This document shows positions 16,794 through 25,473 of a stretch of DNA of 64,000 bases, piece after piece. A program made the position numbers and the translations under genes. Each line of letters starts with the position of its first letter. Within the stretch, counting starts at the first letter, position 1. Below the pieces are notes generated by a model. That model was not told the origin of the DNA, did not search any database, and worked only from the letters and a program-made list of their open reading frames with translations. Where the stretch lies: NCBI RefSeq assembly GCF_004745075.1, contig NZ_RHFH01000001.1, positions 1 through 64,000 on the forward strand. Reading direction: 5' to 3'. This DNA is from Brevibacterium sp. S111 (GTDB lineage Bacteria; Actinomycetota; Actinomycetes; Actinomycetales; Brevibacteriaceae).

Positions 16794-18314
16794 ATGACGG
16801 AAACCACTTTCCGTACGATTGCCATCGTTCTCTATTTCGTCGGGATGCTGTCCATCGGATGGTTCGCCTATCGCCGGACCAGGAACAACCTCGACGACTA
16901 TATGCTCGCCGGGCGTGGTCTGCGCCCGAGCGTGGCGGCCCTGAGCGCCGGCGCATCGGATATGTCCGGATGGCTGCTCATGGGACTGCCCGGAGCCGTT
17001 TACCTCTCCGGTCTCATCGAGGCCTGGATCGCCATCGGATTGACGATCGGTGCGTGGGTGAACTGGAAGTTCGTGGCACCGCGTCTGCGAGCGTTCACGG
17101 AGCGGGCCGGTGATTCGATCACGATCCCCAGCTTCTTCGAACAGCGGTTGAAAGACCGCACCCGCCTGCTGCGCATCGTCTGCGGCGTCATCATCCTCGT
17201 GTTCTTCACCTTCTATGTCTCCTCAGGCATGGTCGCTGCCGGAAAGTTCTTCGAATCGAGCTTCGGGCTCAACTACATCGGGGGGATGCTCCTCGTCGCC
17301 GCGATCACCATGATCTACACTCTCTTCGGAGGCTTCCTCGGTGCGACGCTGACAGACGTCGCCCAGGGACTGCTGATGTTCGCAGCCCTCGTCGCCGTAC
17401 CGATCGTCGCAGTCATCAATGCCGGTGGACCGGCGGCCGTGATCAGGAACGTCTCGGAGATCGACCCGGGTCTGCTCAATCTTCTGGGCTCAGGCGACTT
17501 CTGGACTTTCGCTACGATCATGTCGATCGTCTCCTCACTCGCGTGGGGTCTGGGCTACTTCGGTCAGCCGCACATCATCGTGCGCTTCATGGCGCTGCGC
17601 ACCCCGGCTGACGCCACCGTCGCCCGCCGCATCGGAGTCAGCTGGATGGCGATTTCGGCACTCGGCGCCGTGGCCACCGCGATCGTCGGCATCTCCTACT
17701 TCTCCGAACACGCCGCACAGGAGCCGACGGACGCGGAGACCGTGTTCCTCGATCTCGCGCAGATCCTGTTCCACCCGTTCATCGCCGGACTCGTGCTGGC
17801 AGCGGTCCTCGCCGCGATCATGTCGACGATCTCCTCGCAGCTGGTCGTGACCTCCTCGGCACTCATCGAGGACCTGTTCAAGATCGTCGCTCTGCGAACA
17901 GGGTCCACGCGCACGCTGCAGGACAAAACCTATGTGCTCCTCGGCCGTCTCGGTGTCCTCGTCGTCGCGATCATCGCCGTAGTGCTGGCGCTCTCCCCGT
18001 CGAACAGCATCCTCGACCTCGTCGCCTTCGCCTGGGCCGGCTTCGGAGCATCGTTCGGTCCGATTGTCCTCCTCACCCTGTTCTGGAAGCGCCTGAGCAA
18101 TTGGGGCGCTCTGACCGGGCTGCTGTCCGGCGCGGTCGTCGCCTTCGTGTGGGGACAGGTGAGCACACCGCTGACGGACGCGGTCTACGAGATCATCCCC
18201 GGGTTCGCGATCAACCTCATCGTTGCGGTCGTCGTCAGCAAGCTGACGTACAAGCACGATGAGGAATCCGACCGAGAATTCGACGAGTCAGTGGTGCTGT
18301 CGCGGGCGAAGTGA
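16794..18314 (+). CDS. putP: Sodium/proline symporter (PutP)
   Basis: The 506-residue integral membrane protein belongs to the sodium:solute symporter family. PutP-specific segments are seen: DDYMLAGRGL near residue 34, GASDMSGWLLMGLPGA near residue 55 (sodium and proline site), and TLFGGFLGATLTDVAQG near residue 180. About 13 hydrophobic segments are expected and visible. It should import proline with sodium, for nutrition or osmoprotection. GAAGGAG precedes the ATG. A 17-bp hairpin follows, and the next gene (rplQ) is convergent. Related SSS members with other substrates cannot be fully excluded. Confidence 0.9.
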   Translation: MTETTFRTIAIVLYFVGMLSIGWFAYRRTRNNLDDYMLAGRGLRPSVAALSAGASDMSGWLLMGLPGAVYLSGLIEAWIAIGLTIGAWVNWKFVAPRLRAFTERAGDSITIPSFFEQRLKDRTRLLRIVCGVIILVFFTFYVSSGMVAAGKFFESSFGLNYIGGMLLVAAITMIYTLFGGFLGATLTDVAQGLLMFAALVAVPIVAVINAGGPAAVIRNVSEIDPGLLNLLGSGDFWTFATIMSIVSSLAWGLGYFGQPHIIVRFMALRTPADATVARRIGVSWMAISALGAVATAIVGISYFSEHAAQEPTDAETVFLDLAQILFHPFIAGLVLAAVLAAIMSTISSQLVVTSSALIEDLFKIVALRTGSTRTLQDKTYVLLGRLGVLVVAIIAVVLALSPSNSILDLVAFAWAGFGASFGPIVLLTLFWKRLSNWGALTGLLSGAVVAFVWGQVSTPLTDAVYEIIPGFAINLIVAVVVSKLTYKHDEESDREFDESVVLSRAK

Positions 18315-18416
18315 GCGCGACACGGCGGCCTCCGCGCCGCTCCCTGCGCACATGCTCGACCGATGACTTGTCCTCATTCGCGCGAAACCGCTGAGGGCAG
18401 AGTCTGAAGGCGGATC

Positions 18417-18456
18417 CAGCGAAGGCCGGAGCACAATGATGCTCCGGCCTTCGCTG
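18417..18456 (+). terminator. putP terminator
   Basis: A perfect 17-bp stem (arm 18417-18433, including GCGAAGGCCGGAGCA; complement 18440-18456) with a 6-nt loop, followed by GTCTTCGCTCTC, lies 100 nt after putP. Confidence 0.7.
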
Positions 18457-18540
18457 CGTCTTCGCTCTCAGCTCATCGGCGGCAGAAGCCGATGCGCGGT
18501 TGGCAAACACGGTTGCGGCCGACGGCGGAGTGAATGCATT

Positions 18541-18572
18541 TCAGGCGGGCACCCTGGTGGGTGCCCGCCTGA
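18541..18572 (-). terminator. Terminator of the alpha (rpoA-rplQ) operon
   Basis: TCAGGCGGGCACCC (18541-18554) and its complement (18559-18572) form a 14-bp stem with a 4-nt loop, about 50 nt beyond the rplQ stop. It can also catch transcripts from putP. Confidence 0.65.
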
Positions 18573-18623
18573 GAAGTTCGGCCGTGCCTCCGCAACCGCG
18601 GAGCCGACGGTCGGAAGAGGAGC

Positions 18624-19136
18624 TTACTTGTCCTCGGCAGCCTCGGCGTCGGCCTCGGCAGAGGCTTCCTCGGAAGCCTCATCGACGACCTCAGCCTCGA
18701 CCGGAGCCTCTTCCTCAGCAGGAGCGGCAGCGGCGGTCGCCTGTTCGGCTTCCTTCACGGTCGCCTGCTTGGGCGAGTAGGGCTCGAGGACTAGTTCGAT
18801 GACGGCCATCGGGGCGTTGTCGCCGGGGCGGGGGCCGATCTTCGTGATCCGGGTGTAACCGCCGGGACGCTCAGCCATGGCCTCGGCGATCGAGGTGAAG
18901 AGCTCGTGCACGACCGACTTGTCAGAGATCTGACCGAGCACGCGACGACGTGCAGCCAGGTCACCCTTCTTCGCGTTCGTGATCATCCGCTCAGCGACCG
19001 GACGCAGACGCTTGGCCTTGGTCACGGTGGTGGTGATCTGCTTGTGCTCGAACAGCTGGGCAGCCATGTTGTTGAGCATCTGGCGCTCGTGTGTGGGCGA
19101 TCCGCCGAGGCGGGGGCCCTTGGTTGGGGTTGGCAT
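18624..19136 (-). CDS. rplQ: 50S ribosomal protein L17
   Basis: The first ~118 residues are standard L17, including [27 protein letters not shown]-type helix and the VIELV end. After this the protein continues for about 50 residues rich in Ala and Glu ([20 protein letters not shown]), giving 170 residues in total. Acidic extensions of L17 are common in actinobacteria; their role is unknown. It is the last gene of the infA to rplQ cluster, 23 nt after rpoA. Confidence 0.97.
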   Translation of the reverse strand: MPTPTKGPRLGGSPTHERQMLNNMAAQLFEHKQITTTVTKAKRLRPVAERMITNAKKGDLAARRRVLGQISDKSVVHELFTSIAEAMAERPGGYTRITKIGPRPGDNAPMAVIELVLEPYSPKQATVKEAEQATAAAAPAEEEAPVEAEVVDEASEEASAEADAEAAEDK

Positions 19137-19159
19137 TGTGAGTTACTCCTAGGTCTAAA

Positions 19160-20158
19160 TCAGTACTGTTCGTCTTCGACGTAGGACTGGTCCTCATCAA
19201 CGAGACCGGAATCGAATCCGGCAGGACTGTCCTTGAGGCTGAGACCGAGCTCGTTGAGCTTGGCCTTGACCTCGTCGATCGACTTCGAACCAAAGTTGCG
19301 GATATCCATGAGGTCGGCTTCGCTGCGAGCAACGAGCTCACCGACGGTGTGGATGCCTTCGCGCTTGAGGCAGTTGTAGGAGCGCACGGTCAGGTCGAGG
19401 TCTTCGATGGCCAGCGCCAGATCGGCGGCCAGAGCCGCGTCCACAGGCGAGGGTCCGATCTCGATGCCTTCGGCTTCGACGTTGAGCTCTCGAGCCAGGC
19501 CGAAGAGCTCGACCAGGGTCTTGCCCGCAGACGCGATCGCGTCGCGCGGAGTCATCGAGGGCTTGGTTTCAACATCGAGGACCAGACGATCGAAGTCAGT
19601 GCGCTGTTCGACGCGTGTGGCTTCGACCTTGTAGGTGACCTTGAGAACCGGGGAGTAGATCGAATCGACCGGGATCCGGCCGATCTCTGCATCCGCGTTC
19701 TTGTTCTGAGCGCTCGAAACGTATCCGCGTCCGCGTTCGATGGTCAGTTCCATGTCCAGACGCCCCTCACCATTCAGCGTGGCGATGTGCAGGTCCGGAT
19801 TGTGGATCTCGACCCCAGCAGGAGCAGAGACATCGGCAGCGGTCACAGTGCCAGGACCCTGCTTGCGCAGGTAGGCGACGACCGGTTCGTCGAATTCGGA
19901 CGACACGACCAGGGACTTCAGGTTGAGGATGAACTCAGTGACATCCTCTTTGACCCCCGGAACGGTGCTGAACTCGTGGAGAACTCCGTCGATCCTGATG
20001 GACGTGACGGATGCACCGGGAATCGATGACAGCAGAGTCCGGCGAAGCGAGTTGCCGAGGGTGTAGCCGAATCCTGGCTCGAGCGGTTCGATGGCGAACC
20101 GTGAGCGGTTATCGGAGACGACTTCTTCCGTGAGCGTTGGGCGCTGTGCAATGAGCAC
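19160..20158 (-). CDS. rpoA: RNA polymerase alpha subunit
   Basis: The 332-residue protein has the alpha N-terminal domain ([35 protein letters not shown] near residue 30, the dimer and assembly surface). This is joined by a short linker to the C-terminal domain ([18 protein letters not shown] and the [14 protein letters not shown] helix-hairpin-helix that binds UP elements). It ends in an acidic tail ([12 protein letters not shown]). It follows rpsK after a 150-nt gap, where many bacteria carry rpsD, and precedes rplQ. Confidence 0.98.
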   Translation of the reverse strand: MLIAQRPTLTEEVVSDNRSRFAIEPLEPGFGYTLGNSLRRTLLSSIPGASVTSIRIDGVLHEFSTVPGVKEDVTEFILNLKSLVVSSEFDEPVVAYLRKQGPGTVTAADVSAPAGVEIHNPDLHIATLNGEGRLDMELTIERGRGYVSSAQNKNADAEIGRIPVDSIYSPVLKVTYKVEATRVEQRTDFDRLVLDVETKPSMTPRDAIASAGKTLVELFGLARELNVEAEGIEIGPSPVDAALAADLALAIEDLDLTVRSYNCLKREGIHTVGELVARSEADLMDIRNFGSKSIDEVKAKLNELGLSLKDSPAGFDSGLVDEDQSYVEDEQY

Positions 20159-20188
20159 GTGGGCTTCCTTTCAGCGAACATCCGCTAT

Positions 20189-20211
20189 ATGACGTTCGCA
20201 CTGCACGTCAT
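20189..20211 (-). promoter_or_regulatory. Hairpin in the rpoA leader
   Basis: ATGACGT (20189-20195) and ACGTCAT (20205-20211) are perfect inverted arms around a 9-nt loop, 30-52 nt before the rpoA start. They lie in the 150-nt gap where rpsD is absent. It may be an mRNA processing or regulatory structure. Confidence 0.3.
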
Positions 20212-20308
20212 GGCATGAGCCATGAAGAACGGTTCGGGTTATCTGGGAATCCGTTCTGCGACCGATGCCGGGCTCCCGCCCGTCATCCGTTGCAGTTCCA
20301 CGGAAGGA

Positions 20309-20713
20309 TCAGCCGCGGCGGCGCTTGGGGGGACGGCAGCCGTTGAACGGAACCGGGGTGACATCCTGGATGGTGCCCAGTTCCAGGCCCGCGGCCTGCA
20401 GCGAACGGATCGCGGTCTCACGACCCGAGCCGGGTCCCTTGACGAACACGTCGACCTTCTTCAGGCCGTGTTCCTGCGCGCGACGAGCAGCCGATTCGGC
20501 AGCCATCTGTGCGGCGTACGGGGTCGACTTGCGCGAACCCTTGAAGCCGACCTCACCTGAGGAGGCCCAGGAGATGACAGCACCGCTCGGATCAGTGATC
20601 GACACGATGGTGTTGTTGAAGGTTGATTTGATGTGAGCCTGGCCGGCGACGATATTCTTCTTCAGCTTGCGGCGAGGCTTGCGCACTGTAGCGGCGCGTG
20701 ACTTGGGAGGCAT
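20309..20713 (-). CDS. rpsK: 30S ribosomal protein S11
   Basis: A 134-residue S11 with the conserved core [46 protein letters not shown] and the C-terminal [17 protein letters not shown]. It binds the platform of the 30S subunit near the E site. It is 53 nt downstream of rpsM in the alpha operon. Confidence 0.98.
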   Translation of the reverse strand: MPPKSRAATVRKPRRKLKKNIVAGQAHIKSTFNNTIVSITDPSGAVISWASSGEVGFKGSRKSTPYAAQMAAESAARRAQEHGLKKVDVFVKGPGSGRETAIRSLQAAGLELGTIQDVTPVPFNGCRPPKRRRG

Positions 20714-20766
20714 AGATTCCTACTCCTGATCGAGGTGGTTGGCCGCAGCCAACCGGGGTGAGCGAA

Positions 20767-21135
20767 TTACTTCTTCTTACCGGCCACGGTGCGCTTGGGG
20801 CCCTTGCGGGTACGCGCATTCGTCTTGGTCCGCTGTCCGCGAACCGGCAGACCGCGGCGGTGACGCAGGCCTTCATAGCTTCCGATTTCGACCTTGCGGC
20901 GGATATCGGCGGCCACCTCACGACGGAGGTCACCCTCAACCTGGAATGTGCCCTCGATGTAGTCACGCAGCTGGACGAGCTCGGCGTCGCTCAAGTCCTT
21001 CACACGGGTATCAGGGCTGATTCCCGTTTCGGTCAGGGTCTGGCGCGCACGGGTGCGGCCCACACCATAGATGTAAGTCAAGGCGACTTCCACGCGCTTT
21101 TCACGCGGGATGTCGACTCCGGCAAGTCGTGCCAT
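20767..21135 (-). CDS. rpsM: 30S ribosomal protein S13
   Basis: A 122-residue S13 starting [21 protein letters not shown], with the helix-hairpin-helix [11 protein letters not shown] and the basic C-terminal tail ([19 protein letters not shown]) that contacts the P-site tRNA. It follows rpmJ after a 210-nt gap, which contains a strong hairpin at 21306-21326. Confidence 0.98.
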   Translation of the reverse strand: MARLAGVDIPREKRVEVALTYIYGVGRTRARQTLTETGISPDTRVKDLSDAELVQLRDYIEGTFQVEGDLRREVAADIRRKVEIGSYEGLRHRRGLPVRGQRTKTNARTRKGPKRTVAGKKK

Positions 21136-21305
21136 AGGTACTGTCTCCTGTTGTTGTTTCGGAGGTGCTGATGCAAACCTGTCCCTGGTCCCCCAAGGTC
21201 TCCGGCCCCCGACCGGAGGTATCGTCCTGTGCCTTCGCCTGAGAAGTTCTCACTTCACAGGGGCCCGGGCGCAGATGGCGAGGTTTGCGCGGGTGTGGTG
21301 CTGCT

Positions 21306-21326
21306 GAAGCTCCTCAGAGGAGCTTC
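21306..21326 (-). terminator. Hairpin after rpmJ
   Basis: GAAGCTCCTC (21306-21315) and GAGGAGCTTC (21317-21326) are perfectly complementary with one base between them. It lies 20 nt beyond the rpmJ stop and lacks a T-run. It may partly terminate the infA-rpmJ transcript or mark an RNA processing site before rpsM. Confidence 0.45.
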
Positions 21327-21345
21327 GATCTGCTCGAAGAGCTGC

Positions 21346-21459
21346 TCAACCCTGGCGCTGCTTGTGGCGCGGGTTGGAGCAGATGACGATGACCCGACCG
21401 TGACGGCGGGTAATCTGGCAGTTCTCGCAGATCTTCTTGACGCTGGGCTTAACCTTCAT
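21346..21459 (-). CDS. rpmJ: 50S ribosomal protein L36
   Basis: This is a short gene encoding 37 residues (starting [10 protein letters not shown], ending KQRQG). It keeps the zinc-ribbon ligands CENC at positions 11-14, and the later Cys27 and His32 in CSNPRH, so it is the zinc-binding (C+) form. It lies between infA (60 nt upstream) and rpsM, the usual place in the alpha operon. Confidence 0.95.
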   Translation of the reverse strand: MKVKPSVKKICENCQITRRHGRVIVICSNPRHKQRQG

Positions 21460-21519
21460 CGTTTTTCCTTCTTTCGGTCCTTGCCCTGAAGGGAGCAAGA
21501 CGCGAATGATCGAAGATCC

Positions 21520-21741
21520 TTACTTGTAGCGGTAAACGATTCGTCCGCGCGAGAGATCGTATGGAGACAGCTCCACAATGACCCGGTCCTCGGGAAGGAT
21601 GCGGATGTAGTGCTGACGCATCTTTCCGGAGATATGTGCCAGCACCTTGTGCCCGTTGCTCAGCTCAACCCGAAACGATGCGTTCGGCAGAGCTTCGACA
21701 ACGGTGCCTTCGATCTCAATGACCCCTTCTTTTTTGGCCAT
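21520..21741 (-). CDS. infA: Translation initiation factor IF-1
   Basis: A 73-residue S1/OB-fold protein with the standard IF-1 sequence ([57 protein letters not shown]). It binds the 30S A site during initiation. It heads the leftward infA-rpmJ-rpsM-rpsK-rpoA-rplQ set. The gene upstream is not map, as in many relatives, but a divergent metabolic gene. Confidence 0.98.
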   Translation of the reverse strand: MAKKEGVIEIEGTVVEALPNASFRVELSNGHKVLAHISGKMRQHYIRILPEDRVIVELSPYDLSRGRIVYRYK

Positions 21742-22241
21742 ATCGCTCGCTAACCTCGTATTCCCGCGAAACCTTCGCGTTCGACGTAATCGTGTATCAC
21801 CGACTCAATGCCGGTGACCCCATGGCCCGTCGCTCTCGTCACCACATAAAAGACGTGGATGGCAGAAGCCGCCCACATCTGAAAAAGGGTGAGTTGAGTG
21901 AGAACAGACCAATCCACAACCCTACACCACGTGCGAAGAATCTTCCACACGGTGTTCGCTTCTGCGCGTGAAGTCCCTTACAATCCCGTCCGCGCCGTGC
22001 CGCAGCCGCCCGGCACGGCTCCCCTCTGCCGATTCAGGTCCCTCCTATGACTCCCGACGACAGGCTGCGCACCGGACGATGGTCTCGACTGCTAGCGTGA
22101 GAAACTCATTCGGGCGGGCACCGACGCATGCGGCTGTGTGCGACGAGCGCCCGTCCGTCCCACGGCAGCAGTCACGGTCGGAGCGATTGCGCACACCGCT
22201 CCGCCCGGTACCGCCGAATCGTCCAGCAGAGGAGAACGACG
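21742..22241. other. Divergent infA / PatB-type lyase gap
   Basis: There is no credible gene in these 500 bp. It must hold the promoter of infA (leftward; a TAGGGT box on the minus strand near 21910 is one candidate) and that of the lyase (rightward; TAGCGT near 22095 is one candidate). Neither has a convincing -35 box. Confidence 0.4.
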
Positions 22242-23387
22242 ATGTCCGAGTTCGACGCCATCACGCAGGAGTCCCTGGTTGCGAAGGGCGGCCGCAAATG
22301 GTCTGCCTTCCCCGGTTCGATCGGCGCATTCATCGCCGAGATGGACTTCGGCGTCGCTCCCGCCGTGCGCCGATCCCTCCAGGTGATCGACGACCGTGAC
22401 CTCTACGGCTACGCTCCCGCCGACCTCACAGCCGAACTCAGAGCCGCGACCTCCGGATTCTGCGCCGACCGCTACGGGTGGCAGATCCCCGTCGAACACA
22501 TCGAGCCGGCCAGCGATGTGCTCGCGGCGTTCCTCGGCGTGCTCACCCACCTCACACCTGCCGACACCCCGATCGTGCTCCCGACCCCGGCGTACATGCC
22601 GTTCTTCGACGTCGCCCGGGTCACCGGCCGCCGCCTCATCGAAGCGCCGATGCTGCGCTCGGAAACCGGGTGGTCGCTCGATCTCGACGCCATCGCCGCT
22701 GCGCTCACCCCCGGCGCCACCCTCGTTCTGTGCAACCCTCACAACCCCATCGGCAAGGTCTACACCGAAGACGAGCTGTTGGCCCTCGCCGAGGTGGTCG
22801 AGGCCGAGGAGGCCCGGGTGTTCTCTGACGAAATCCACGCCCCCGTCGTCTACGACCCCGCCAAGCACATTCCCTACGCCACCCTCACCGAGGCGACCGC
22901 CGCCCACACCACCACCGCGACGGCCGCGTCGAAGGCCTTCAACATCCCCGGCCTCAAATGCGCACAGCTGATCCTGACCTCCCCGAGCGATCGAGAAACG
23001 TGGAAGCAGAAGGGTCAATTCGTCTCCGGGGCGGCATCGAATCCCGGAATGCTCGCAACCACAGCTGCCTATACCCGTTCACTCGACTGGCTCGACGAGG
23101 TCAACGGCTACCTCAAAGGCAGTCGCGACCTGTTCACCGATCTCGTCACCTCGCTACTGCCCAACGCCGCCTACATCCAGCCGGAGGGCACGTACCTGGC
23201 GTGGCTGGATCTGCGCGGCTACGGTCTCGAGTCGGGACTGGCCGAAACGATCAATTTCCGCGCGGGGGTGGCAGTGACCGAGGGACGACTGTGCGGTGAG
23301 GTCGGTGCCGGACATATCCGGTTCAACTTCGCACTCCCCCGTCCCCTGCTCACCGAGGCGGTCGAACGGATCGCTCGGATTCTCTGA
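22242..23387 (+). CDS. PatB/MalY-type PLP-dependent C-S lyase or aminotransferase
   Basis: The 381-residue fold-type I PLP enzyme has the PatB/MalY signatures. These are FIAEMDFGVAPAV at the N-terminus, YGYAPADL, PTPAYMPFF (aromatic stacking on PLP), LCNPHNPIGKVYTEDEL, VFSDEIHAPVVYD, and the Schiff-base Lys231 in TAASKAFNIPGLK. Members cleave cystathionine or cysteine conjugates (beta C-S lyase) or act as aminotransferases. In cheese and skin actinobacteria such enzymes matter for sulfur volatiles, but that link is inference. AGAGGAG precedes the ATG. It is convergent with the PaaX-like gene, with only 36 bp between stops. Confidence 0.88.
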   Translation: MSEFDAITQESLVAKGGRKWSAFPGSIGAFIAEMDFGVAPAVRRSLQVIDDRDLYGYAPADLTAELRAATSGFCADRYGWQIPVEHIEPASDVLAAFLGVLTHLTPADTPIVLPTPAYMPFFDVARVTGRRLIEAPMLRSETGWSLDLDAIAAALTPGATLVLCNPHNPIGKVYTEDELLALAEVVEAEEARVFSDEIHAPVVYDPAKHIPYATLTEATAAHTTTATAASKAFNIPGLKCAQLILTSPSDRETWKQKGQFVSGAASNPGMLATTAAYTRSLDWLDEVNGYLKGSRDLFTDLVTSLLPNAAYIQPEGTYLAWLDLRGYGLESGLAETINFRAGVAVTEGRLCGEVGAGHIRFNFALPRPLLTEAVERIARIL

Positions 23388-23423
23388 GATTCTTCGGACC
23401 ATGCATGAGGGCTGCGACCCGGG

Positions 23424-24308
23424 TCATCGCTGCGGCAGCCATTCGATGAGGTCATAGGACGAGCACGACCCCGCACATTCGAGGATCCTCTGGTCGAATC
23501 TGAGGTAGTACTCGAGGTTGCACTGATTCATCAGCTTCCGGAACCTCACGGCCGGCTGTGTGCCTTCGACGAGCACTTCGGGCAGCAGAGGGTGGGCCAT
23601 CACATCCCGGGCAACATCGAAGTACAGATCGAAGAAGCTGCTGAGACTCAGTCCCACACGTCCGGTAGCCGGCGCTGAACCATTTGCGCTCAGTGCGTTC
23701 ATCCGCTCTTCCAGCGCAGGCAGCTGGGCGAGGGCCGCGTCGAGGCCGAAGGCTCGGGAGGTCATCCTGCGTGCCGCCTCCACTGACTCGGGAGTCAGAA
23801 CGGCGGTCTCATACCAGCCGGGATCGGCGATCGCGGGCAGACGCGCATCCAGCTGCGCACTGCGGTCGGAGAAACCCACGAGAATCCCCGGGCGCAGCTG
23901 TCCGTAGCCGAGACTGCGGGCGATGTACTGCAGACGGTCACGCACGCCTCGTGCGGCCTCGCGAACCGAGTACAGGATGGTGTGAAAGCGACCTTCGTAT
24001 TCGGGGAAGACATGATCGCCGGCGATATCGGTGAAGCCTGAGAGGATGTGCGCGCTGAGCCGGTAGACGGACACCCGTCCGACCCGTTCACTGCAAAGGA
24101 TCCCCCGTCGGACCATCCGCACGAGCTGGTTGTGGACGCTCGAGGACGAATACCCGTGTTCGCCGAGGATGCTGACAATCACCGGACCCGGCAGACCGCT
24201 GGCCTGAAGGCATCCGAACGCGGAGATCACGTCGAAGGCGATCCGTGTCATCCGATAGCGATCGCCCACATCTGTCTGACGTTTCGGGACATCGTAGACA
24301 CTCGCCAT
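23424..24308 (-). CDS. PaaX-family transcriptional regulator
   Basis: This 294-residue protein has an N-terminal winged helix (VISAFGCLQASGLPGPVIVSILGEHGYSSSSVHNQLVRMVRRGILCSERVGR...YRLS), a middle domain with FHTILYSVREAARGVRDRLQYIARSLGYGQLRPGILVG, and a C-terminal helical domain. This matches PaaX, whose members repress catabolic genes in response to aryl-CoA thioesters. No phenylacetate genes are nearby, so the target is unknown. The gene is divergent from a small membrane protein gene (80 bp gap) and convergent with the lyase gene. Confidence 0.8.
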   Translation of the reverse strand: MASVYDVPKRQTDVGDRYRMTRIAFDVISAFGCLQASGLPGPVIVSILGEHGYSSSSVHNQLVRMVRRGILCSERVGRVSVYRLSAHILSGFTDIAGDHVFPEYEGRFHTILYSVREAARGVRDRLQYIARSLGYGQLRPGILVGFSDRSAQLDARLPAIADPGWYETAVLTPESVEAARRMTSRAFGLDAALAQLPALEERMNALSANGSAPATGRVGLSLSSFFDLYFDVARDVMAHPLLPEVLVEGTQPAVRFRKLMNQCNLEYYLRFDQRILECAGSCSSYDLIEWLPQR

Positions 24309-24387
24309 GGCGAGATCCTACCGTGAAAACACAAGTATCGGTGCCGACAGGACCGAGATCGCGACGATGCGTCTAAGGAGCCACGAC

Positions 24388-24627
24388 ATGGATGACCACA
24401 CGTACACTCTCGAGCAGCGCGCCTATCAGATGTCACGCACAGCCGGTGTGCTGGCCGGCGCAATCACGGCATTCATCGCGTTCTGCGCATTCCAGTTGGC
24501 CGGATTCAACATCGTCGAGACGGCGGCGTGGATGTTCGCTCTCGCACTCATGGCGGCGTCGGGAACCTTCACCGCCGTCTATTTCGTCGGCAGGGCTTCA
24601 CTGAAGAAGCAGGCGCTGACGACCTGA
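24388..24627 (+). CDS. Small two-helix membrane protein
   Basis: The 79-residue protein has two hydrophobic segments, about residues 20-40 (VLAGAITAFIAFCAFQLAGF) and 46-68 (AAWMFALALMAASGTFTAVY), and a positive C-terminus (RASLKKQ). I chose the ATG at 24388 because AAGGAG lies 7 nt upstream; the frame is open to 24307 without such a site. It is divergent from the PaaX-like regulator and ends 9 bp from the map stop. I do not recognise the family. Confidence 0.7.
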   Translation: MDDHTYTLEQRAYQMSRTAGVLAGAITAFIAFCAFQLAGFNIVETAAWMFALALMAASGTFTAVYFVGRASLKKQALTT

Positions 24628-24636
24628 GTTCTCCCC

Positions 24637-25473
24637 TCAGGCGCTCTTCGGAGGCACAGGTGTGATTCCGAACGGCGCCAACCCGGCCGCTCCCCCATCC
24701 TCGGCGGTCAGCACCCAGACTCCCCCGTCGTGGCGGGCCACACTGTGCTCCCAGTGACTCGCCCGAGAACCGTCCGCCGTCACGACCGTCCAGTCATCGG
24801 CGAGGGTGCGGGTGTCCCCACCTCCCGTGGTGAGCATCGGCTCGATCGCCAGGCACATTCCCGCCTTGATCTTCGGTCCGTTCGACCGGGCGCGGTAGTT
24901 GAGCACTTCAGGTGCCATGTGCATGGCAGTGCCGATGCCGTGCCCGGTGAATTCCTCGACGAGACCCAGATGCGGATGGTTCTCAGTCACGAAGTCGTCG
25001 ATGGCGTCGCCGATGTCGCTGACCTTCGTGCCGGTGGCGAATGCGGCGATGCCGGTCCACATCGCCGTCTCGGTGGCGACGGAGAGCAGACGGTCCGCTT
25101 CGGTGCCGGCATCATCGCCGCCGACGATCATCGTCAGTGCCGAATCTCCGTGGAAGCCATCGACGATGGCACCGCCGTCGATCGAGACGATGTCACCTGC
25201 TGCGAGGACACGACTGCCTGGGATGCCGTGGACGATCTCCTCATTCACGGAGATGCACACCACGGCGGGGAATCCCTGGTATCCCTTGAAATTCGACCGC
25301 GCGTCGGCGGCATCGATGACTGCTTCGGCCGCGGCGTCCACCTCGGTGGTCGTGGCACCGGGAACGGCCGCGGACCGGGCGGCTGAGAGCACTTGGCGTG
25401 TCAGCTGCCCGGCCCGGTGCATGAGCTCGAGCTCCGCAGGAGTCTTGAGCTCGATCCGTGGTCCGAAGATCAT
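24637..25473 (-). CDS. map: Methionine aminopeptidase, type I
   Basis: The 278-residue metalloprotease removes the N-terminal Met from new proteins. All five metal ligands are in place: the two Asp in SIDGGAIVDGFHGDSA, His in FTGHGIG, Glu in LAIEPML and Glu in SHWEHSVA. There is no N-terminal SH3-like extension. The ATG overlaps the adk stop (ATGA). It is the last gene of secY-adk-map. The frame ends 9 bp from a convergent small membrane protein gene. Confidence 0.97.
   Translation of the reverse strand: MIFGPRIELKTPAELELMHRAGQLTRQVLSAARSAAVPGATTTEVDAAAEAVIDAADARSNFKGYQGFPAVVCISVNEEIVHGIPGSRVLAAGDIVSIDGGAIVDGFHGDSALTMIVGGDDAGTEADRLLSVATETAMWTGIAAFATGTKVSDIGDAIDDFVTENHPHLGLVEEFTGHGIGTAMHMAPEVLNYRARSNGPKIKAGMCLAIEPMLTTGGGDTRTLADDWTVVTADGSRASHWEHSVARHDGGVWVLTAEDGGAAGLAPFGITPVPPKSA

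Noticed and set aside
21750..21950. 66-codon frame directly upstream of infA
   Set aside because: It has no ribosome binding site and odd composition, and lies where the infA promoter and leader are expected.
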